Shown: positions 55,233 through 64,000 of the stretch, one piece after another
Layout: every line of letters starts with the position of its first letter
Numbering within the stretch: the first letter of the stretch is position 1
DNA from: Thalassovita aquimarina
GTDB taxonomy: Bacteria > Pseudomonadota > Alphaproteobacteria > Rhodobacterales > Rhodobacteraceae
Length of the DNA stretch: 64,000 nt
Direction: 5' to 3'
Assembly: GCF_018219815.1 (NCBI RefSeq)
Contig: NZ_JADMKU010000006.1
Coordinates: 62,001 to 126,000, forward strand
Made by a program: the position numbers and the translations under genes
Notes under the pieces: generated by a model
Databases searched by the model: none
What the model was told of the DNA's origin: nothing
Seen by the model: the letters and a program-made list of their open reading frames with translations, nothing else

Positions 55233-57251
55233 ATGTCGGACCTACGCAAGATCGTCATCGATGACCAGGAGGTCGAAGTCGAAGGGGCAATGACCCTGAT
55301 TCAGGCCTGTGAACAGGCCGGGGTGGAAATCCCGCGCTTTTGTTATCACGAACGCCTGTCGATCGCGGGCAACTGCCGGATGTGTCTTGTCGAAGTGGTC
55401 GGTGGCCCGCCCAAGCCCGCAGCGAGCTGCGCGATGCAGGTGCGCGACCTGCGCCCGGGGCCGGAAGGCCAGCCGCCGGTGGTGAAGACCAATTCGCCGA
55501 TGGTGAAGAAAGCGCGCGAAGGCGTGATGGAATTCCTGCTGATCAACCACCCGCTGGATTGCCCGATCTGCGACCAGGGCGGCGAATGCGACCTGCAGGA
55601 TCAGGCGATGGCCTACGGCGTCGATTTTTCGCGCTACCGCGAACCGAAGCGGGCGGCGGACGACCTGAACCTCGGTCCGCTGGTCGAAACCCACATGACC
55701 CGCTGCATCAGCTGCACCCGCTGCGTGCGCTTCACCACCGAGGTCGCGGGCATTACCCAGATGGGCCAGACCGGCCGCGGCGAGGATAGCGAGATCACCT
55801 CGTATCTGGGCGAAACGCTCGACAGCAACATGCAGGGCAACATCATCGACCTGTGTCCGGTGGGCGCCTTGGTGTCGAAGCCCTATGCCTTCACCGCCCG
55901 TCCGTGGGAACTGACCAAGACCGAAACCATCGACGTGATGGATGCCCTGGGATCGAACATCCGGGTCGATACCAAGGGCCGCGAAGTGATGCGGATCCTG
56001 CCGCGCAACCACGACGGCGTGAACGAGGAATGGATTTCCGACAAGACCCGCTTCGTCTGGGACGGGTTGCGCCGCCAGCGCCTGGACACGCCCTACATCC
56101 GTGAAAACGGCAAGCTGCGCAAAGCCAGCTGGAGCGAGGCGCTTGCCGCCGCCGCCGCCGCGATGAAGGGCAAGAAGGTCGCCGGTCTGATCGGCGATCT
56201 GGTCCCGGTCGAGGCCGCCTTTGCCCTGAAGAACCTTATCGAGGGTCTGGGTGGCAAGGTCGAGTGCCGGACCGACAAGGCGCGTCTGCCGATCGGCAAC
56301 CGTTCGGCCTATGTCGGCACCGCCAGCATCGAAGATATCGACTCTGCCAAGTTCATCCAGCTGATCGGCACCAACCCGCGCGATGAAGCGCCGGTTCTGA
56401 ATGCCCGTATCCGCAAGTCCTGGCTGAATGGCGCAGAGGTCGGCCTAGTCGGCGAAGCCGCTGATCTGACCTATGACTATGCCCATGTCGGCAACGACCG
56501 CGCCGCGCTGGAAAGCCTGCTGGGCCGCGACCACGGTGCCGTCAAGGACGCGCTGAGCGTGGTGATCGTGGGGCAGGGCGCGTTGCGCGAAGCCGACGGC
56601 CTAGCCGTTCTGGCCGCGGCTCAGAAACTGGCCGAGGACACCGGTTCCAAGCTGATGGTTCTGCACACCGCCGCGTCGCGCGTCGGTGCGATGGATGTGG
56701 GCGCCGTGACCGAAGGCGGTGTCGAAGCGGCCACCGAAGGGGCAGAGGTGATCTACAACCTCGGCGCCGACGAGGTGGAAATCGGCGCAGGCGCTTTCGT
56801 GATCTATCAGGGGTCGCATGGCGATCTTGGCGCACACCGCGCCGACCTGATCCTGCCGGGCGCCGCCTACACCGAAGAAAACGGGCTGTTCGTGAACACC
56901 GAAGGCCGGCCGCAACTGGCGCTCCGCGCCGGGTTCGCCCCGGGCGAGGCAAAGGAAAACTGGGCCATCCTGCGGGCACTGTCGGCGGAACTCGGTAACG
57001 CACAGGCTTGGGACAACCTTGCACAGCTGCGTCAGGCGCTGGTGGCCGAGGTCCCGCATCTGGCGAAGATCGACGAAGTCGTCGAAAACGAATGGCAGCC
57101 GCTGGAACAGGACAAGCTCGGCAAGGCCAGCTTCGTATACGCGGTCAGGGATTTCTACCTGACCAACCCGATCGCGCGGGCCAGCCAGCTGATGGCGGAA
57201 CTGTCCGCCAACGCCAAGGCACGGCAACAAGCGCCGGTGGCGGCCGAGTGA
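55233..57251 (+). CDS. nuoG: NADH-quinone oxidoreductase subunit G
   Basis: A 672-residue molybdopterin-type iron-sulfur subunit. The N-terminal 2Fe-2S ligands are in [16 protein letters not shown] and the next Cys, and the 4Fe-4S region in [14 protein letters not shown], followed by [14 protein letters not shown]. Its C-terminal half is the molybdopterin oxidoreductase-like domain without cofactor. Its TGA shares a base with the next ATG (TGATG). Confidence 0.96.
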   Translation: MSDLRKIVIDDQEVEVEGAMTLIQACEQAGVEIPRFCYHERLSIAGNCRMCLVEVVGGPPKPAASCAMQVRDLRPGPEGQPPVVKTNSPMVKKAREGVMEFLLINHPLDCPICDQGGECDLQDQAMAYGVDFSRYREPKRAADDLNLGPLVETHMTRCISCTRCVRFTTEVAGITQMGQTGRGEDSEITSYLGETLDSNMQGNIIDLCPVGALVSKPYAFTARPWELTKTETIDVMDALGSNIRVDTKGREVMRILPRNHDGVNEEWISDKTRFVWDGLRRQRLDTPYIRENGKLRKASWSEALAAAAAAMKGKKVAGLIGDLVPVEAAFALKNLIEGLGGKVECRTDKARLPIGNRSAYVGTASIEDIDSAKFIQLIGTNPRDEAPVLNARIRKSWLNGAEVGLVGEAADLTYDYAHVGNDRAALESLLGRDHGAVKDALSVVIVGQGALREADGLAVLAAAQKLAEDTGSKLMVLHTAASRVGAMDVGAVTEGGVEAATEGAEVIYNLGADEVEIGAGAFVIYQGSHGDLGAHRADLILPGAAYTEENGLFVNTEGRPQLALRAGFAPGEAKENWAILRALSAELGNAQAWDNLAQLRQALVAEVPHLAKIDEVVENEWQPLEQDKLGKASFVYAVRDFYLTNPIARASQLMAELSANAKARQQAPVAAE

Positions 57252-57643
57252 TGCGGCGCGCCGTGATCATATCCCTTCTGGCGGCGATGCCGATCGCCGG
57301 TTGCGTCGAGGCGCAGCCGGAGGAAATGGCATACCGTCCCGACTATCGGGGTGTGGAGACGCGGCTGCTGGACGGCGATCTGGTCAATTTCATCGTGGAA
57401 ATGACCGGTGCCCGCACGGGCGAGGATGTGGCGGATTACGCGGAATGCGCGGCAGCGCAATACACGCTGATCCGGGGATATGGCTTCGCGCGCCACCTGC
57501 GCACGAATGTCGATGAACAAGGCGGCCTGTGGCGGGCGGATGCGGTTTACACCATCTCGCCGGCGCTGCCCCGTGGATCGCGGACGATCGACGCCGAAGT
57601 CGTCGCCGCGCATTGCGCGGAAAACGGAATACCGATGGTGTGA
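57251..57643 (+). CDS. Second small lipoprotein of unknown function inside nuo
   Basis: A 130-residue lipoprotein (lipobox PIAGC, Cys18). The mature part has a paired-Cys layout ([21 protein letters not shown] and [12 protein letters not shown]) and a central strand-rich section. ATG 57251 overlaps the nuoG stop by one base. Seven nt later nuoH begins. Unknown function; seems restricted to this lineage's nuo operons, which I infer from memory rather than from a search. Confidence 0.7.
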   Translation: MRRAVIISLLAAMPIAGCVEAQPEEMAYRPDYRGVETRLLDGDLVNFIVEMTGARTGEDVADYAECAAAQYTLIRGYGFARHLRTNVDEQGGLWRADAVYTISPALPRGSRTIDAEVVAAHCAENGIPMV

Positions 57644-57650
57644 GGACCAA

Positions 57651-58691
57651 ATGGCAGATTTCTTTGCGAACACATATCTAGGCATGGCGCTGGTGATCAT
57701 CGGGCAGGTCTTCCTGATCGTCATTCCGCTTCTGGTGGCGCTGGCCTTCCTGATGTATGCCGACCGGAAAATCTGGGCCGCCGTGCAGATGCGCCGCGGG
57801 CCCAACGTGGTGGGCGTCTTCGGCCTGCTGCAGAGTTTTGCGGACTTCCTGAAATACATCGTCAAAGAGGTGGTGTTCCCCGCCGGGGCCGACAAGGTGG
57901 TGTTCCTTCTCGCCCCGATGATCAGCCTCGTGATGGCATTGATCGCCTGGGCGGTGATCCCGTTCAACGACGACTGGGTGCTGTCGGATATCAACGTCGC
58001 GATCCTGTATGTCTTCGCCGTCTCCTCGCTGGAAGTCTACGGCGTGATCATGGGCGGGTGGGCCTCGAACTCGAAATACCCGTTCCTGGGCTCGCTGCGC
58101 TCTGCCGCGCAGATGATTTCCTACGAGGTATCGATCGGGCTGATCATCGTCGGCGTTATCATTTCCTCGGGCTCGATGAACTTCGGTGACATCGTACGGG
58201 CGCAGGACGGCAACTACGGCCTGTTCAGCTGGTACTGGGTGCCGCATTTCCCGATGCTGTTCCTGTTCTTCATCTCGGCGCTGGCCGAAACCAACCGTCC
58301 GCCGTTCGACCTGCCGGAAGCGGAATCGGAACTGGTGGCCGGCTACCAGGTCGAATACAGCTCGACCCCGTTCCTGCTGTTCATGATCGGCGAACTGGTG
58401 GCCGTGGTGCTGATGTGCGCGCTGACCTCGCTGCTGTTCTTCGGCGGCTGGCTGTCGCCGATCCCGGGCCTGCCCGACGGTATCCTGTGGATGGTGGGCA
58501 AGATGCTTTTCGTCTTCTTCATCTTCTCGATGGTCAAGGCGATCACCCCGCGTTACCGCTACGATCAGCTGATGCGGATCGGTTGGAAAGTGTTCCTGCC
58601 GCTGTCGCTTGGCTGGGTGGTGATCGTGGCCTTCCTTGCAAAATTCGAAGCCTTCGGCGGTGCTTATGCCCGCTGGGCGATTGGGGGCTGA
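57651..58691 (+). CDS. nuoH: NADH-quinone oxidoreductase subunit H
   Basis: A 346-residue membrane subunit (ND1 type) with about eight helices. Conserved: [21 protein letters not shown]-type loop near residue 40, the E-rich quinone-entry loop [26 protein letters not shown] near residue 205 and the [11 protein letters not shown] segment near 300. It joins the membrane arm to the peripheral arm. Confidence 0.97.
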   Translation: MADFFANTYLGMALVIIGQVFLIVIPLLVALAFLMYADRKIWAAVQMRRGPNVVGVFGLLQSFADFLKYIVKEVVFPAGADKVVFLLAPMISLVMALIAWAVIPFNDDWVLSDINVAILYVFAVSSLEVYGVIMGGWASNSKYPFLGSLRSAAQMISYEVSIGLIIVGVIISSGSMNFGDIVRAQDGNYGLFSWYWVPHFPMLFLFFISALAETNRPPFDLPEAESELVAGYQVEYSSTPFLLFMIGELVAVVLMCALTSLLFFGGWLSPIPGLPDGILWMVGKMLFVFFIFSMVKAITPRYRYDQLMRIGWKVFLPLSLGWVVIVAFLAKFEAFGGAYARWAIGG

Positions 58692-58692
58692 T

Positions 58693-59187
58693 ATGACTCA
58701 GATCGATTACGGCCGCGCGGCCAAATACTTCCTGCTCGCGGATTTCGTGAAAGGGTTCAAGCTGGGGCTGAAATACTTCTTCGCCCCCAAGGCCACCCTG
58801 AACTACCCGCATGAAAAGGGCCCGCTTAGCCCGCGTTTCCGCGGCGAACACGCGCTGCGCCGCTATCCCAACGGGGAAGAGCGCTGCATCGCCTGCAAGC
58901 TGTGCGAAGCGATCTGCCCAGCGCAGGCGATCACCATCGACGCCGAACCGCGCGACGACGGATCCCGCCGCACCACGCGCTATGACATCGACATGACCAA
59001 GTGCATCTATTGCGGCTTCTGCCAGGAAGCCTGCCCGGTGGATGCCATCGTAGAAGGTCCGAATTTCGAATTCGCCACGGAAACCCGCGAAGAACTGTTC
59101 TACGACAAGGCAAAGCTGCTGGAGAACGGCGACCGCTGGGAAGCCGAAATTGCCCGTAACCTGGAACTGGACGCCCCCTACCGATGA
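58693..59187 (+). CDS. nuoI: NADH-quinone oxidoreductase subunit I
   Basis: A 164-residue subunit with two 4Fe-4S motifs, [12 protein letters not shown] (about residue 60) and [12 protein letters not shown] (about 100), holding clusters N6a and N6b. ATG 58693 falls one base after the nuoH stop. Ends with ATGA overlap into the next gene. Confidence 0.96.
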   Translation: MTQIDYGRAAKYFLLADFVKGFKLGLKYFFAPKATLNYPHEKGPLSPRFRGEHALRRYPNGEERCIACKLCEAICPAQAITIDAEPRDDGSRRTTRYDIDMTKCIYCGFCQEACPVDAIVEGPNFEFATETREELFYDKAKLLENGDRWEAEIARNLELDAPYR

Positions 59188-59591
59188 GCGACCCCACCAA
59201 CCCTTTCGAGCTGATGATGCAGCAGGCCCAGGCGATGGCGAAAGCCGTCAACCCGGCGCTGGAATCCTTTTCTCCGAAAGGGTTCGAGGCGCTGTGGCCC
59301 ACCATGCCCAAGGACATGATGGAAATGGCCTTCGGCAAGGGCATCAGCAAGGACGGGCTGGACGCCAAGACGCGGCTTTTGCTGACGCTCGCCGGGCTGA
59401 CCATGCAGGGCGCGCAGAACGAAACCGGGTTCCGGATGACGGTGCGACATGCGCTCGAAGCCGGGGCCAGCAAGGATGAAATCGCCGAAACCATCGCGCA
59501 GATGTCGATGTTTGCCGGCATTCCCGCCATGACCAAGGGCATGGAACTGGCCCGTGAGGTCATGGACGACAAAGAGGATAAAGAAACATGA
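59184..59591 (+). CDS. Carboxymuconolactone decarboxylase-like protein without cysteines
   Basis: A 135-residue helical protein with the CMD/AhpD-fold core: [13 protein letters not shown], then [27 protein letters not shown]. Catalytically active AhpD members have a CxxC near this helix; none is present here (the whole protein has no Cys). Both ends overlap neighbours by 4 nt, so it is firmly embedded between nuoI and nuoJ. Possible role in assembly or dimerisation, not shown. Confidence 0.8.
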   Translation: MSDPTNPFELMMQQAQAMAKAVNPALESFSPKGFEALWPTMPKDMMEMAFGKGISKDGLDAKTRLLLTLAGLTMQGAQNETGFRMTVRHALEAGASKDEIAETIAQMSMFAGIPAMTKGMELAREVMDDKEDKET

Positions 59592-60196
59592 CGATTGCAG
59601 CGCTGGCATTCTATCTGTTCGCGATCTGCGCCATCGCCGGGGGGCTGTTCACCGTGATCAGCCGCAACCCGGTGCATTCGGTGCTGTGGCTGATCCTGGC
59701 CTTCCTGTCCTCGGCGGGGCTGTTCGTTCTTCTGGGGGCGGAATTCGTCGCGATGCTTCTGGTCATCGTCTATGTGGGGGCGGTCGCGGTGCTGTTCCTG
59801 TTCGTGGTGATGATGCTGGATATCGATTTCGCCGAGCTGAAGGCGGAAATGGCGAAATACATGCCGCTGGCGCTGCTGATCGGGGTGGTCATCCTGATGC
59901 AGTTCGGCCTGGCCTATGGCGTCTGGGATTACGCCGAACACGCACAGGACGCGCGCGCCGCGGTGATGCCCGAGGGCGTGGAAAACACCGCCGCGCTCGG
60001 CATGCTGCTGTACGACAAGTATTTCCTGCTGTTCCAGCTGGCCGGGCTGATCCTGCTGGTCGCGATGATCGGCGCGATCGTGCTGACCCTGCGCCATCGC
60101 CAGAACATTAAGCGCCAGAACGTGCTGGCCCAGATGTGGCGCGACCCGGCCAAGGCGATGGAACTGAAGGACGTGAAACCGGGGCAGGGGCTTTGA
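59588..60196 (+). CDS. nuoJ: NADH-quinone oxidoreductase subunit J
   Basis: A 202-residue membrane subunit (ND6 type) with five helices. Typical: [54 protein letters not shown] in residues about 20-77, which contains the conserved pi-bulge region of helix 3. Start overlaps the CMD-like gene. Confidence 0.95.
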   Translation: MTIAALAFYLFAICAIAGGLFTVISRNPVHSVLWLILAFLSSAGLFVLLGAEFVAMLLVIVYVGAVAVLFLFVVMMLDIDFAELKAEMAKYMPLALLIGVVILMQFGLAYGVWDYAEHAQDARAAVMPEGVENTAALGMLLYDKYFLLFQLAGLILLVAMIGAIVLTLRHRQNIKRQNVLAQMWRDPAKAMELKDVKPGQGL

Positions 60197-60230
60197 CCCC
60201 GGTCCCAGCCAAGGCCCCCGGGGCCGCGGC

Positions 60231-60374
60231 ATGATTGATCTGATCGTCCAGGCCAAGGTGGTCATCGGGACGGTCGGGGCGGCGGGGATCGCCGCGATCT
60301 GGATTGTAAAGGCGGGGCTCGGTTGGGTCGCGCTGCGCTGGTGGCGGAGACGCCGCCAGGGTGAAACGGAATAA
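60231..60374 (+). CDS. 47-residue single-helix membrane peptide between nuoJ and nuoK
   Basis: Open frame from ATG 60231 to TAA 60372-60374: one hydrophobic segment (about residues 4-35, with ILE/VAL/ALA/GLY) and a basic tail [11 protein letters not shown]. The gap between nuoJ and nuoK (230 nt) is longer than others and the frame uses the same high-GC codon style. No strong ribosome site is visible (CCCCGGGGCC ahead), so expression is uncertain. Confidence 0.45.
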   Translation: MIDLIVQAKVVIGTVGAAGIAAIWIVKAGLGWVALRWWRRRRQGETE

Positions 60375-60426
60375 ACGGGGCTTCGCGCTCCAGACAGAAG
60401 ACGGGCCAGGGCCCGGAGGGACAGAC

Positions 60427-60732
60427 ATGATAGGACTTGAACATTACCTGACGGTGGCCGGCGCGCTGTTCGTCATCGGCATTTTCGGTCTCTTCCTGAA
60501 CCGGAAGAACGTCATCATCCTCTTGATGTCGATCGAACTGATGCTGCTGGCGGTGAATATCAACCTCGTCGCCTTCTCCAGCTATCTCGGTGATCTGGTG
60601 GGCCAGGTCTTCACGCTGTTCGTGCTGACCGTGGCCGCCGCCGAGGCCGCCATCGGCCTCGCGATCCTGGTCTGCTTCTTCCGTAACCGCGGCACCATCG
60701 ACGTCGAAGACGTCAACGTGATGAAAGGCTGA
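60427..60732 (+). CDS. nuoK: NADH-quinone oxidoreductase subunit K
   Basis: A 101-residue subunit (ND4L type) with three helices. Conserved Glu residues lie in the second and third helices ([13 protein letters not shown], near residue 36, and [13 protein letters not shown], near residue 72). GGAGGGACAGAC precedes ATG 60427. nuoL follows after 5 nt. Confidence 0.96.
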   Translation: MIGLEHYLTVAGALFVIGIFGLFLNRKNVIILLMSIELMLLAVNINLVAFSSYLGDLVGQVFTLFVLTVAAAEAAIGLAILVCFFRNRGTIDVEDVNVMKG

Positions 60733-60737
60733 GCCCG

Positions 60738-62873
60738 ATGGAAACGATCATTCTTTTCGCACCGCTCGTCGGCTCGCTGATCGCCGGTTTCGGCTGGCGC
60801 GTCGTCTCCGAGAAGGGCGCGCAATATCTTACCACGGGCCTGTTGTTCCTGGCCTGCCTGCTGTCCTGGGTCGTGTTCCTGACCCATGACCCGTCGCATG
60901 TGAAGCACATCCATATCCTCGATTATATCCAGTCCGGCACGCTGTCGGCGGAATGGTCGATCCGGCTCGACCGGCTGACCTCGATCATGCTGATCGTCGT
61001 GACCTCCGTATCAGCGCTGGTGCACCTTTACAGCCTCGGCTACATGGCGCATGACGAGAACTGGAAAGAGGGCGAAAGCTACAAGGCGCGCTTCTTCGCC
61101 TATCTTTCGTTCTTCACCTTCGCCATGCTGATGCTGGTGACCGCCGACAACCTGGTGCAGATGTTCTTCGGCTGGGAAGGCGTGGGCGTTGCGTCCTACC
61201 TGCTGATCGGCTTCTATTACAAGAAACCTTCGGCCAATGCCGCCGCGATCAAGGCCTTCGTGGTCAACCGGGTTGGCGATTTCGGTTTCCTGCTGGGGAT
61301 CCTCGGGCTGTTCTTCCTGACCGACAGCATCCGCTTCGACGACATCTTCGCCTCGGCGCCGCAACTGGCGGAAACCCAGCTGACCTTCCTGTGGACCGAT
61401 TGGAATGCGGCGAACCTGCTGGCCTTCCTGCTGTTCGTTGGCGCGATGGGCAAATCGGCGCAGTTGTTCCTGCACACCTGGCTGCCGGACGCGATGGAAG
61501 GCCCGACCCCGGTGTCAGCCCTGATCCACGCCGCGACCATGGTGACCGCCGGTGTGTTCCTGGTCTGCCGGATGTCGCCGCTGATGGAATACGCGCCGGA
61601 AGCGACCGCCTTCATCACCTTCCTTGGCGCCACCACGGCCTTTGTCGCGGCGACCATCGGGTTGGTGCAGAACGACATCAAACGCGTGATCGCCTATTCG
61701 ACGATGTCGCAGCTCGGCTACATGTTCGTGGCCGCGGGCGTCGGGGTGTATTCGGTCGCCATGTTCCACCTGCTGACCCACGCCTTCTTCAAGGCGATGC
61801 TGTTCCTCGGCGCCGGTTCGGTGATCCACGGCATGCATCACGAACAGGACATGCGGAATTACGGCAACCTGCGCAAGAAACTGCCCTATACGTTCTGGGC
61901 GATGATGATCGGTACGCTGGCTATCACCGGTGTCGGCATTCCGCTGTCCGGCTGGATCGGCTTTGCCGGCTTCGTGTCCAAGGACGCGATCATCGAAAGC
62001 GCTTGGGCCGGCACGAACGGCGGCTATGCCTTCTGGATGCTGGTCATCGCGGCCCTGTTCACCAGCTTCTACAGCTGGCGGCTGATGTTCCTGACCTTCT
62101 ACGGCGAGGCACGCGGCAACAAGCACACCCATGAACACGCGCATGAAAGCCCGAAAGTCATGCTGGTTCCGCTGGGCGTTCTGGCGCTTGGTTCGGTGTT
62201 CGCCGGTATGATCTGGTACGGATCGTTCTTCGGCGATCACAACAAGGTCAACGCTTTCTTCGGCATCCCGGTTCATCATGAAGCCGCGGCAGAAGGCGAA
62301 GCTGCGGGGCATGGCGAGGAACAAGCCGCAGCCGACACCCTCGCCGCCGCCGACACCGGCCATGGCGAAGCTGCCCCGGCAGCGTCGGAGGAGCACGCCG
62401 CGGCAGATCACGGCATGGCGCCGCAGGGTGCGATCTTCATGCATCCCGACAATCACGTGATGGATGACGCGCACCATGCGCCGACCTGGGTCAAGCTGAG
62501 CCCGTTCATCGCGATGGCTCTGGGGTTCGTGGTCGCGCTTTGGTTCTACATCTGGAATCCGGCGCTGCCGGCCAAGGTGGCCGAGGTCAATCGCCCGCTC
62601 TACCTGTTCCTGCTGAACAAGTGGTATTTCGACGAAATCTACGACTTCGTCTTCGTTCAGCCGGCCAAGGCGATCGGCCGCTTCTTCTGGAAACGCGGTG
62701 ACGGCAACGTCATCGACGGCACCATCAACGGCGTGGCGATGGGGATCATTCCCTTCTTCACCCGCCTCGCTGGCCGGGCGCAATCCGGTTACATCTTCAC
62801 TTATGCCTTTGCCATGGTGATCGGCATCGTGGTCCTGATCTCCTGGATGACGCTCAGCGGAGGAGCGCACTAA
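60738..62873 (+). CDS. nuoL: NADH-quinone oxidoreductase subunit L
   Basis: A 711-residue antiporter-like subunit with about 16 helices. Conserved: [19 protein letters not shown] (lateral Glu near 144), [12 protein letters not shown] with proton-path Lys/Arg, [26 protein letters not shown] and [17 protein letters not shown]. It is longer than many homologues (about 610-650) because of an Ala/Glu/His-rich insert at about residues 510-570, following a His-rich tract near 459. Its stop shares one base with the nuoM ATG. Confidence 0.96.
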   Translation: METIILFAPLVGSLIAGFGWRVVSEKGAQYLTTGLLFLACLLSWVVFLTHDPSHVKHIHILDYIQSGTLSAEWSIRLDRLTSIMLIVVTSVSALVHLYSLGYMAHDENWKEGESYKARFFAYLSFFTFAMLMLVTADNLVQMFFGWEGVGVASYLLIGFYYKKPSANAAAIKAFVVNRVGDFGFLLGILGLFFLTDSIRFDDIFASAPQLAETQLTFLWTDWNAANLLAFLLFVGAMGKSAQLFLHTWLPDAMEGPTPVSALIHAATMVTAGVFLVCRMSPLMEYAPEATAFITFLGATTAFVAATIGLVQNDIKRVIAYSTMSQLGYMFVAAGVGVYSVAMFHLLTHAFFKAMLFLGAGSVIHGMHHEQDMRNYGNLRKKLPYTFWAMMIGTLAITGVGIPLSGWIGFAGFVSKDAIIESAWAGTNGGYAFWMLVIAALFTSFYSWRLMFLTFYGEARGNKHTHEHAHESPKVMLVPLGVLALGSVFAGMIWYGSFFGDHNKVNAFFGIPVHHEAAAEGEAAGHGEEQAAADTLAAADTGHGEAAPAASEEHAAADHGMAPQGAIFMHPDNHVMDDAHHAPTWVKLSPFIAMALGFVVALWFYIWNPALPAKVAEVNRPLYLFLLNKWYFDEIYDFVFVQPAKAIGRFFWKRGDGNVIDGTINGVAMGIIPFFTRLAGRAQSGYIFTYAFAMVIGIVVLISWMTLSGGAH

Positions 62874-64000
62874 TGAACGACAGTCTGCTCTCTCTGGTCA
62901 CATTCATTCCCGCGCTGGCGGCGGCGATCCTCGCCCTGTTCCTGCGCGGCGAAGATGCGGCCGCGCAACGCAACGCCAAATGGCTTGCGATGATCGCCAC
63001 CGTGGTGACCTTCCTGGTGTCGCTGTTCATCCTGGCGGAATTCGATCCCTCCAATACCGGGTTCCAGTTCGTGGAAGAACACGAATGGCTGCTGGGCATG
63101 AAATACAAGATGGGCGTCGACGGCATTTCGGTTCTCTTCGTGCTGCTAACGACCTTCATGATGCCGCTGACCATCTGGGCCAGCTGGGGCGTGGAAAAGC
63201 GGGTCAAGGAATACATGATCGCCTTCCTGCTGCTGGAAACGCTGATGCTGGGCGTGTTCATGGCGCTGGACCTGGTGCTGTTCTACCTGTTCTTCGAAGC
63301 GGGCCTCATTCCGATGTTCCTGATCATCGGGATCTGGGGCGGCAAGAACCGGATCTACGCCTCGTTCAAGTTCTTCCTCTACACCTTCCTCGGCTCGGTG
63401 CTGATGCTGGTGGCGATGATCGCGATGTATGCCGATGCCGGTACCACCGACATCCCGACGCTGCTGAACCACCAGTTCGGATCGGAAAGCTTCTCGATCC
63501 TCGGCATCCATGTCGTGGGCGGGATGCAGACGCTGCTGTTCCTGGCCTTCTTCGCCTCCTTCGCGGTGAAGATGCCGATGTGGCCGGTCCATACCTGGCT
63601 GCCCGATGCGCACGTGCAGGCGCCGACCGCCGGGTCGGTGGTTCTGGCCGCGATCCTGCTGAAAATGGGCGGCTACGGCTTCCTGCGCTTCTCGCTGCCG
63701 ATGTTCCCGGTGGGCGCGGATATCCTGACGCCGCTGGTGTTCTGGATGTCGGCCATCGCCATCGTCTACACCTCGCTCGTCGCGCTGGTGCAGGAGGACA
63801 TGAAGAAGCTGATCGCCTATTCGTCGGTCGCCCATATGGGCTATGTCACGATGGGCATCTTCGCCGCCAACCAGCAGGGGATCGACGGCGCAATCTTCCA
63901 GATGCTGAGCCACGGCTTCATCTCGGGCGCACTGTTCCTGTGCGTCGGGGTGATCTATGACCGGATGCATACCCGCGAAATCGACGCCTATGGCGGTCTG
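62873..64000 (+). CDS. nuoM: NADH-quinone oxidoreductase subunit M, truncated by window end
   Basis: The first 376 residues of the antiporter-like subunit M (normally about 500-515). Visible: [37 protein letters not shown] (lateral Glu near residue 143), [30 protein letters not shown] and [18 protein letters not shown] junction with nuoL. nuoN is expected just beyond the edge. Confidence 0.97.
   Translation, partial: MNDSLLSLVTFIPALAAAILALFLRGEDAAAQRNAKWLAMIATVVTFLVSLFILAEFDPSNTGFQFVEEHEWLLGMKYKMGVDGISVLFVLLTTFMMPLTIWASWGVEKRVKEYMIAFLLLETLMLGVFMALDLVLFYLFFEAGLIPMFLIIGIWGGKNRIYASFKFFLYTFLGSVLMLVAMIAMYADAGTTDIPTLLNHQFGSESFSILGIHVVGGMQTLLFLAFFASFAVKMPMWPVHTWLPDAHVQAPTAGSVVLAAILLKMGGYGFLRFSLPMFPVGADILTPLVFWMSAIAIVYTSLVALVQEDMKKLIAYSSVAHMGYVTMGIFAANQQGIDGAIFQMLSHGFISGALFLCVGVIYDRMHTREIDAYGGL

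Noticed and set aside
1-64000. tRNA, rRNA and riboswitches
   Set aside because: I looked for cloverleaf-like and conserved rRNA segments and leader structures in gaps and recognised none.

Overview
The window is a high-GC stretch of an alphaproteobacterial chromosome, most likely Rhodobacteraceae (Roseobacter group). The pointers are lineage-typical gene content (a DUF3422 membrane protein, DUF5337 and DUF5333 proteins inside the complex I operon, a NuoE with a helix-hairpin-helix tail, a nidogen/RTX/Hint secreted protein, a mitochondrial-type leucine pathway) and tight operons with many ATGA/TGATG overlaps. No rRNA, tRNA, CRISPR, insertion sequence or prophage was seen. The assignment rests on family recognition and gene order, not on any database search.

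Layout. 1-5.6 kb: an edge-truncated hypothetical gene, an SDR oxidoreductase, a small membrane protein, aminopeptidase N (pepN) and a peptidase C26-type amidotransferase. 5.7-11.7 kb: a type I-secreted nidogen/RTX/Hint protein, another SDR, then a periplasmic metallo-beta-lactamase-fold protein with a remodelled metal motif, a periplasmic rhodanese and an ICMT-like membrane methyltransferase. 11.8-14.9 kb: pntAB. 15-18.2 kb: pentapeptide-repeat protein, DUF3422 protein and a YeeE/YedE transporter. 18.4-27.9 kb: a divergent peptide-type ABC importer (binding protein and two permeases leftward; one protein carrying both ATPases rightward) plus three M20 metallohydrolases, apparently one uptake-and-deacylation unit. 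27.9-31.7 kb: leftward chain moaA > waaA-like > polysaccharide pyruvyl transferase > GT29 sialyltransferase-like enzyme, every junction a 4-nt overlap. 31.8-38.2 kb: lipoprotein, glmU-glmS-DNA alkylation repair operon, gph and a DegT-type aminotransferase.

38.4-48.5 kb is the leucine/isovalerate catabolic (liu) operon: isovaleryl-CoA dehydrogenase, an acyl-CoA synthetase, methylcrotonyl-CoA carboxylase beta and alpha, GST, HMG-CoA lyase and enoyl-CoA hydratase. Two lower-GC genes, an unrecognised 305-residue protein and a membrane-anchored thermonuclease-fold protein, sit at junctions inside this operon. 48.8 kb to the right edge is the complex I operon nuoABCDE-x-F-x-x-G-x-HI-x-J-x-KLM, where x marks six non-subunit genes: a DUF5337 protein, two small lipoproteins, a DUF5333 protein, a cysteine-less carboxymuconolactone decarboxylase-like protein and a 47-residue membrane peptide. 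nuoM is cut by the window end.

I see no clear undescribed multi-gene system such as a defence island or phage satellite. The best leads are the GT29-like enzyme coupled to lipopolysaccharide genes, the MBL protein that lost its HxHxDH motif beside a periplasmic rhodanese, the passenger genes embedded without gaps in liu and nuo, and a repeat found three times just 3' of genes.
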